Source: Nakaseomyces glabratus (taxonomy: Eukaryota; Ascomycota; Saccharomycetes; Saccharomycetales; Saccharomycetaceae). From it: a stretch of DNA of 64,000 bases. The position numbers were made by a program, and so were the translations under genes. The notes beneath the pieces were generated by a model, which saw nothing but the letters and a program-made list of their open reading frames with translations, had not been told where the DNA came from and did not search any database. The stretch spans positions 310,001-374,000 of the forward strand of contig NC_088958.1 of assembly GCF_010111755.1 (NCBI RefSeq). Direction: 5' to 3'. Positions 58,584 through 64,000 of the stretch are shown here, piece by piece (positions within the stretch are counted from its first letter, which is position 1; the number at the start of each line of letters is the position of its first letter).

Positions 58584-59990
58584 TCACTCCTGGAGCAATG
58601 CTATGATCTTACGGATGTGGAGTCTGGCCATGAATTGGTCCCTGGCCAACTCTCTGACTTTCTTGATAAATGCATCAAATTCCAGTGCACCGCAGTTTAG
58701 TAGACGCGCCAAGACCTGTATCGTATCCGTGAGGGCCCTATCCCTTGCCACTAGGGTATATAATTGGTCCAACGCGGGAACCTCAGTGGTGTATACGGTA
58801 TTGGAGTCCAGAGTTGTGCCGTTCTCAGCAATAAACTTCTCCACAAGTAAGGTCTCTTTGTCTACGTCTTCTATTCCCTTTTGTAAGCTTTCTCTTGACT
58901 CTATGATTGAGGATTTGATCCAGTTTAATTTTTCTGATTCATGGTTGTAAAGATCATCGAATTGTTTTATCGCGGTTTGTAACTGTGGAATGCGTGATTC
59001 AATCTGTTCTTTCTTGTAATTCTGATCCAATGTGGACAATTCATGGATGGTCATTTTCAATTTTTCGAGGGATTGTGTGTATGCATCTGAAACAGGTTTC
59101 TCATCCATTGAATCCAGTAAATCCACCATTGGCACCTCGTTAGGGACCGCATTCACAAATGTTCGCTGTGTATTTTGCACAGGATTTGCATGGTCGTCAT
59201 GATGTGGTGGTTCTTGTAAATTCAATTGGCGTAATTGGTCGTGCAATGCATTGCTCTGTTGGGGTTTCTCGGGCAACGGTGGCGGCCCCATGGTACCATT
59301 TCCCGTTGGATTGATGGAAGCCTTTGATGGTCTAATTGTTGTATCTGTCTCTTGTGTCGGGTTCTGTAATGGCATTCTTTCTGGTATCTTTGGAATGCCA
59401 TTTGGTCCCGGTATACTAGAAGTTTGGCCAGCAAACTTGATTGCGTTGTCAGTAGTCTTTGGAGGTAATGCTGGCTTAGGTGGTACGGGTGGAGACTTCT
59501 CAGCGTCAGTTGTTCCTGGCGCAACAGTACTCGAGAAAGTTACTGGTTGTATGGGTGCGATTGCATTGCACATATCTGCTAAATCCTGTATCACATTGAA
59601 AAGATTGGCGCTCTGTGGGTTCCACTGTCGAAGCAAGCGGGTGTGTACTCTGCCATCGGGTTCCACAGATTCGTTAGTGGCTAACTGTAGATCTTTATCC
59701 AGCAGCTCTAAATCTATAAACAATAAAGGTTTCGCTATGGGATATGACTCTGGGATCCAGATAAGCACAGGCACGTCAAGACCTTGCTCAATAGGTATGC
59801 CACCGTATAGGCAAAGCAGCAACCGCGGAGAGCCATCCTCATCCGTGAAAACCCTTGTCCTTGGCCGCAAATTCTTGAATTCTGTCAACGTTTGTACAGC
59901 ATCATGAAACACCAGCTTCGGCTGCTTGTATATGGGCTGAATAACTTTGAAAAGCCATTGTACCACGGATTCTGGTAAAGGCGTCGACAT
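58584..59990 (-). CDS. STP22: ESCRT-I subunit Stp22/Vps23
   Basis: 468 residues from the ATG at 59990 (S. cerevisiae Stp22, YCL008C, 385); the frame extends upstream to a GTG only. The N-terminal UEV (ubiquitin-E2-variant) domain spans about 1-150 (AVQTLTEFKNLRPRTRVF ... GGIPIEQGLDVPVLIWIPESYPIAKPL), without a catalytic Cys. A Pro-rich linker longer than in S. cerevisiae follows (about 155-275), then a coiled coil and the steadiness box (ARDRALTDTIQVLARLLNCGALEFDAFIKKVRELARDQF). It recognises ubiquitinated cargo at endosomes for multivesicular-body sorting. Confidence 0.96.
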   Translation of the reverse strand: MSTPLPESVVQWLFKVIQPIYKQPKLVFHDAVQTLTEFKNLRPRTRVFTDEDGSPRLLLCLYGGIPIEQGLDVPVLIWIPESYPIAKPLLFIDLELLDKDLQLATNESVEPDGRVHTRLLRQWNPQSANLFNVIQDLADMCNAIAPIQPVTFSSTVAPGTTDAEKSPPVPPKPALPPKTTDNAIKFAGQTSSIPGPNGIPKIPERMPLQNPTQETDTTIRPSKASINPTGNGTMGPPPLPEKPQQSNALHDQLRQLNLQEPPHHDDHANPVQNTQRTFVNAVPNEVPMVDLLDSMDEKPVSDAYTQSLEKLKMTIHELSTLDQNYKKEQIESRIPQLQTAIKQFDDLYNHESEKLNWIKSSIIESRESLQKGIEDVDKETLLVEKFIAENGTTLDSNTVYTTEVPALDQLYTLVARDRALTDTIQVLARLLNCGALEFDAFIKKVRELARDQFMARLHIRKIIALLQE

Positions 59991-60285
59991 CCCACTCAAT
60001 TGAGCAATGTAATTCACTATAAATCGACGTAGATTGTAGGTTTGGAGTCTCGAAATCTGTTATGTTGCTGACTATTCAGTCGAAACCCATATGGACAAAG
60101 GGCCGTTCTTATGATGCTTTTCCCGGGAAATTGAAAAAGTACGAAGAGATGAACTTACTGGAGCTTAAAGTTAGACATCTAACAGTATAGATTCAAGGGA
60201 TTCCCATCAAATATACTGTTTGTAAAGTTGGTGTTCCATTAAATTGCGATTACGGTTATAGAATCCAGAATAGCGTGTGGCAAAT

Positions 60286-60703
60286 ATGAGTTTGTATGTG
60301 TTTCTTCCAACTTTTTTGTTAGGTTTTGCGATAAGGATAGACTTTTGGATCAGTTATACTAACATGGATTGCAACGAATACATTGCATACCTTTGACTTT
60401 ACCAAATAGTTGCAAAGTTATATTCTTTTTTAAGGCATGTGGCTTGTTGAGGGGTGTGCTGTTTTTGGTATTAGACGTTGATTTCTTTACAGTTATACGG
60501 TTTTGAGTGTTTTATTGGTTGTTGTACTTTTATGTGTAGGGTTCTGGCAGGTGGCGCCAAAGGAGGATAGAACTGTGTGGAGAAGTACAGTAATACTGAC
60601 ACTTTCTATGATGTTCCTGATGTGGGCTATCACATACCTCGCACAGTTACATCCACTGGTGGTACCAAGACGTTCGGATTTAAGACCTGAGTTTGCAGAA
60701 TAG
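60286..60703 (+). CDS. VMA9: V-ATPase subunit e, spliced gene
   Basis: Join of 60286-60293 (ATG AGT TT) and 60493-60703 gives 72 residues (S. cerevisiae Vma9, YCL005W-A, 73). The join reads MSFYTVLSVLLVV, matching the family N-terminus. The rest has two membrane helices and the conserved ending LHPLVVPRRSDLRPEFAE, with WRSTVILTLSMMFLMWAIT. The 5' splice site is GTATGT, the branch point TACTAAC (60357-60363) and the acceptor TTTACAG at 60486-60492. It is an essential membrane subunit of the Vo sector. The first exon is only 8 nt, so the start is invisible to a simple frame search. Position next to STP22 matches chromosome III in S. cerevisiae. Confidence 0.93.
60294..60492 (+). other. VMA9 intron
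   Basis: 199 nt. Consensus GTATGT donor and perfect TACTAAC branch point 64 nt in. The acceptor used is 129 nt past the branch point, skipping several earlier AG dinucleotides (for example AATAG about 47 nt downstream). The frame and family sequence only fit the distal acceptor. S. cerevisiae VMA9 has two introns, so a cryptic mini-exon is possible though not needed. Confidence 0.88.
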
Positions 60704-61397
60704 AGTTAGCAATCACAATCACAGATAAGTAGTACTGTTTTAGGTTGTGATTTATGGGATATTATACAATAAAAACAAAATAAAAATAATAATATTTACT
60801 TTCTTTTTCCAAATTATCTACCATTGGTAATTGAAATTATTAGGGATGTTGGTCTTTAGGACCTGATATACATCCATAAGTAAAACATTTGGGCATTATA
60901 GTAGTAATATCATATCGGCGTATAGAATATCATATAGCTGATAACATGTGGGATATTAAATTTAATGTTTTTATCAGCATTCCCTTTGTGTTATCAGCTT
61001 AGTTTAGTTTAAGTCGAATTTTCATGCCATTCATGACCGATGCAATTTGAACTAGTAAGAAATGGTGTTTTACATTTGATTATTGGCTCTACTGAATGCA
61101 TTGCTGTAGTGTAACTACTTTCTGCTAGAGATCTATCGAGGTTGATCAAGATGTCAACCTACTGCTTATAATTATGTATAGTTGCATCATTTTGTGCGAT
61201 GGTTTCTGTATGAAAGAATCATAGCCCATCACTTCAAGTAATTTTTTATAGTGAAAACTGAATAATAGTCCAACTCAAACTGTTGCAGTAGTATAAAAGT
61301 AGTGGTAATTGATCATTAACACTGCCATAGAATTGAGAGCGAGTGTCAATTGAAATATAGCCTGAGAAAAGCTGAGTGAAAATATTTAGGTAGTATA
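60704..61397. other. Intergenic VMA9-DOM34 with hairpin-forming sequences
   Basis: 695 bp. In S. cerevisiae the H/ACA snoRNA snR43 lies just downstream of VMA9. Here I see three hairpins. One is at 60844-60875 (stems GGATGT/ACATCC and GGTC/GACC). One is GCTGATAA/TTATCAGC (60937-60944 with 60971-60978, second copy of the right arm at 60991-60998). One is AGGTTGA/TCAACCT (61139-61145 with 61154-61160) inside GTAACTA/TAGTTGC (61111-61117 with 61179-61185). I cannot assign H and ACA boxes, so no RNA gene is called. Confidence 0.4.
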
Positions 61398-62588
61398 ATG
61401 AAAATTATTAGCATTACGAAGGACTCTGCAAACAAAGAAGGTGCTACCATCGTGCTTTTACCAGAGGATAAAGAGGATCTATTCACTGTGCATCAAATTA
61501 TTGACAAGGATGATGAAGTAATCTTCAAGAAGAAGTTCACCACTAACCTTGATGAGGCAGGTAAGAAGAAAAGTACCGACCTGGTTAAATTGAGACTGAA
61601 AATAGTCTCATCTGAGTTCGAGATGAGAGATGAATATTTGAGATATAAAGGTGTCACTGTTGCCGATGATAATGGAAACTCTAATGTGGATATACCCGTT
61701 GGTAAATTCTTGAGCTTTACGGTTAATTACAGCTTCCCATTTACTATTATAAAACAAAACTTTGATAGCTTTATGGAAAAGACATTGCAAAATGCAGCAA
61801 ATCCTGAATCTAGGTCTGATACTGCAGCTATTGTTCTTCAAGAAGGTATCGCACATGTCTGTTTGTTGACTGCATCATCTACCATACTGAAACAGAAAAT
61901 TGAATATAGTATGCCAAAGAAAAAGAGAGCAACAGATGTTATGAAATTTGATGAAAAGACAGAGAAATTTTACAAAGCTATCTATGAATCTATTAAGAAA
62001 TATTACGATTTTTCGAAAATCAAGTTGATCCTGTTATGTTCACCAGGATTTTATGCTAAGACATTGCTGGAAAAAATTACCCAATACGCACAAGAGGAGA
62101 GAAATAAATCAATCATTGATCATCAATCATTATTCCTGGTTGCACACTGTTCAACAGGTTATTTACAAGGTATTAGTGAAGTTCTCAAAAATCCACTATA
62201 TTCAACCAAGTTGAGTGATACGAAATATGCTAAAGACGCTGCAATTATGGATGAGTTTATGGAACACTTGAATAACGACGATTTCAAAGCATGGTACGGT
62301 GAAGCAGAAGTAGAAAAAGCAGCGGAAATGGGTGCCATAAAATATTTATTAATTACTGATACCATGTTGCATAATGATGATATCAAAAAGAGGAAGAAAT
62401 TCCTTGCTTTATATGAGAACGTCGAAAGTTCCGGTGGTAAAGGTGTGGTTTTCAGTACTTTGCATTCTCTTGGTGAAGAGCTAGATAGGATGACTGGTGT
62501 TGCATGTATACTAAACTATCCATTACCAGATCTGGACGAAGATCTTGAGGATGAAGAATCTGAGAACGATAATGAATTTGAAATTTAA
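61398..62588 (+). CDS. DOM34: Ribosome rescue factor Dom34 (Pelota)
   Basis: 396 residues (S. cerevisiae Dom34, YNL001W, 386). The Pelota architecture is N-terminal Sm-like domain (about 1-130, with LLPEDKEDLFTVHQII and SSEFEMRDEYLRYKGVTV), then central and C-terminal eRF1-like domains (AAIVLQEGIAHVCLLTASSTI, then LLCSPGFYAKTLLEKI, then AHCSTGYLQGISEVL, then GVACILNYPLPDLDEDLEDEE). It lacks the eRF1 GGQ motif, as expected. With Hbs1 it dissociates stalled ribosomes for No-Go decay. In S. cerevisiae this gene abuts CEN14. Confidence 0.97.
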   Translation: MKIISITKDSANKEGATIVLLPEDKEDLFTVHQIIDKDDEVIFKKKFTTNLDEAGKKKSTDLVKLRLKIVSSEFEMRDEYLRYKGVTVADDNGNSNVDIPVGKFLSFTVNYSFPFTIIKQNFDSFMEKTLQNAANPESRSDTAAIVLQEGIAHVCLLTASSTILKQKIEYSMPKKKRATDVMKFDEKTEKFYKAIYESIKKYYDFSKIKLILLCSPGFYAKTLLEKITQYAQEERNKSIIDHQSLFLVAHCSTGYLQGISEVLKNPLYSTKLSDTKYAKDAAIMDEFMEHLNNDDFKAWYGEAEVEKAAEMGAIKYLLITDTMLHNDDIKKRKKFLALYENVESSGGKGVVFSTLHSLGEELDRMTGVACILNYPLPDLDEDLEDEESENDNEFEI

Positions 62589-62887
62589 AATAAGTTTAAT
62601 TTTGCTCCGATAACTACTTCCATAAATTCCCGTAGATTCAATAGCATGAAAAGCTGCTTGTGCTTAGATTAGCATAATCCAGAATACATTGAATTAGGTA
62701 TTAATTATTTATTGGTGGCCCATCTATTTATAGTTTCGAACTAACTCACCTATTTATTAATTAATCTTTTCGCTAAGTCTCGAAACGTTATCAGCTTAAT
62801 ATATGTGTCATATATAATACAAGTCAGGAAGTATAATTTTTGACAACGACTCACAATACAATAAATGAAAATTAGACAGTAATACAA

Positions 62888-63676
62888 CTACATAATAACA
62901 CAATTTTTACTTGGATTGAATTTGGTCTTTTCTTTTGGACGTGTTTCTGTAGGTTTCTGTTGAGTTGTTGTTCCAGAGGTCTTTACTTCTGCCTTGCCAG
63001 TAGCGGATGTATTTTGCTTGGCGGATGGCTTACTGTCCATATTTTTGCTAGATTTAGTAGAGGGCTTTTTGTCGCATAGCTTAGAGGCAGTTTCATAAAA
63101 GGTTTTACCTTGTGTCTTTGCCATTCTGAGTTCAAGAGAGGAAGGCTGTCTTGAACCGTCAGCACCAGCCAAGGTACCAGCACCCCAAGGACTACCGCCG
63201 TGGATGTCCTCCACATTCGACAATTCTGCAAATGTGTATTTGTAGCCCAATGGAACAAATACCATACCGTGGTGGACAAGGTAGTTCATACAAGTCTTGA
63301 CTGTGGCTTCTTGGCCACCACCATAGGTACCAGTGCTGACAAATACACCTGCTGGTTTGCCCCATAGGGAGCCTTGAACCCAGATAGCGCCTGTTTTATC
63401 CCAAAATTCGGCCCATTGGGATGGAACATTACCAAAACGAGTGGGTACACCAAACAAGAAAGCATCATAATCGGTAAGAGTTTCGCCATTAGCAATTAGG
63501 AAGTCCTCTGGCTTTTCAGCAGCGTTCATTTGCTCCAGAACATCATCGGGAAGTGTCTCAGGAACTCTGAACAAAGTTACTTCACCACCAGCTGCCTCAA
63601 CACCTTTTTTAATCTCCCTTGCAATGGTAGTTATATGACCATAGCAGGAGTACGTAATAATTGCTACCTTAACCAT
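62888..63676 (-). CDS. YCP4: Flavodoxin-like (WrbA family) protein, Ycp4-like, CAAX-ended
   Basis: 262 residues (S. cerevisiae Ycp4 247). The flavodoxin/WrbA fold has the FMN-binding N-terminus [45 protein letters not shown] and [16 protein letters not shown] Ser/Thr/Lys-rich linker (about 200-257) ends in CVIM, a CAAX prenylation box. Paralogues in yeast are Pst2 and Rfs1, eisosome-associated flavodoxin-like proteins; the long tail with a terminal Cys motif and location near DOM34 favour Ycp4 (YCR004C). The linker is absent in short paralogues. Confidence 0.82.
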   Translation of the reverse strand: MVKVAIITYSCYGHITTIAREIKKGVEAAGGEVTLFRVPETLPDDVLEQMNAAEKPEDFLIANGETLTDYDAFLFGVPTRFGNVPSQWAEFWDKTGAIWVQGSLWGKPAGVFVSTGTYGGGQEATVKTCMNYLVHHGMVFVPLGYKYTFAELSNVEDIHGGSPWGAGTLAGADGSRQPSSLELRMAKTQGKTFYETASKLCDKKPSTKSSKNMDSKPSAKQNTSATGKAEVKTSGTTTQQKPTETRPKEKTKFNPSKNCVIM

Positions 63677-64000
63677 TTTAAATTATTGTTTTTACCTTGG
63701 CAGTTGTATTCTGTAATTACCTCGATATTACGCTGATAATGTGTAAAACTATCGAGTTGCTTCTTTCAGAATGCTAGAATAGATAGTGTACATGTTATAT
63801 ATAAGAAGCATAATAGCTGTGTTTATATCCTCAAAGGGTGTCCTATGTAAAACCTATATCCAATAGAGGAAATTTAGGGTCAATAAGGATAATTGGTTAG
63901 ATAGTGTTTACGAATACAATGCAAATATGAAATGAGCCATCCTATCAAATGCGTGAAGAGAAATTGAACCAATTGTTTGGCTAAATGGGTCTCTAAGGCC
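63677..64000. other. YCP4 upstream region to window end
   Basis: 324 bp, AT-rich. A TTAGGGTC (one mismatch to a Tbf1 site) occurs near 63877. No centromere, tRNA or start of another gene is visible. Confidence 0.45.

Overview
This is a budding-yeast nuclear chromosome segment from the Saccharomycetaceae. Gene content, order and protein similarity point to Nakaseomyces glabratus (Candida glabrata) or a very close relative. That is my inference: I recall C. glabrata AFT1 and LEU2 both lying on chromosome H, and no search was run. The standard nuclear code fits. I see no transposon, tRNA, rRNA or CRISPR.

Layout. The left block (1-23.1 kb) matches the S. cerevisiae YGL082W-YGL068W region plus members of its sister (ohnolog) block on chromosome XVI: NAB3 (5'-truncated by the window edge), a MINDY-family pseudo-deubiquitinase, an FHA-like tail-anchored protein, MPC1, KXD1, DBP3, HNM1, two box C/D snoRNAs where RPL7A should be, MPS2, HSF1, AFT1, RPB9, MNP1 and HRR25. 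The right block (24-63.7 kb) mixes genes found in S. cerevisiae on chromosomes XIV, XII and III: SPO1-like, SSP120, YNL011C-like, PYP1, IDP3/IDP2-type isocitrate dehydrogenase, CBF5, SIS1, LST8, RFX1, a 7.7-kb gene desert, RLP7, LEU2, NFS1, PET8, HRB1/GBP2, MRP7, ILV6, STP22, VMA9 (with an intron and an 8-nt first exon), DOM34 and YCP4-like.

Functional links. Ribosome biogenesis genes (DBP3, CBF5, RLP7) carry PAC and RRPE promoter elements. CBF5 also has two exact Tbf1-type sites. HSF1 lies in the same window as SIS1, whose promoter has a perfect four-unit heat shock element. LEU2 carries overlapping Leu3 sites and HNM1 carries Ino2/Ino4-type elements.

Most striking observation. The RPL7A host gene expected between HNM1 and MPS2 is gone. 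Two C/D snoRNAs remain on the minus strand, in the order and orientation expected for snR39b and the formerly intronic snR39. Each keeps a 13-14 nt antisense match to the same stretch of 25S rRNA, offset so that the +5 rule points to G805 and A807 respectively. The orphaned snR39 appears to have its own Tbf1/PAC-like promoter.

Six genes (SPO1-like, YNL011C-like, IDP3, PET8, ILV6, STP22) have in-frame GTG/TTG codons upstream of the true start; starts are placed at the first ATG.
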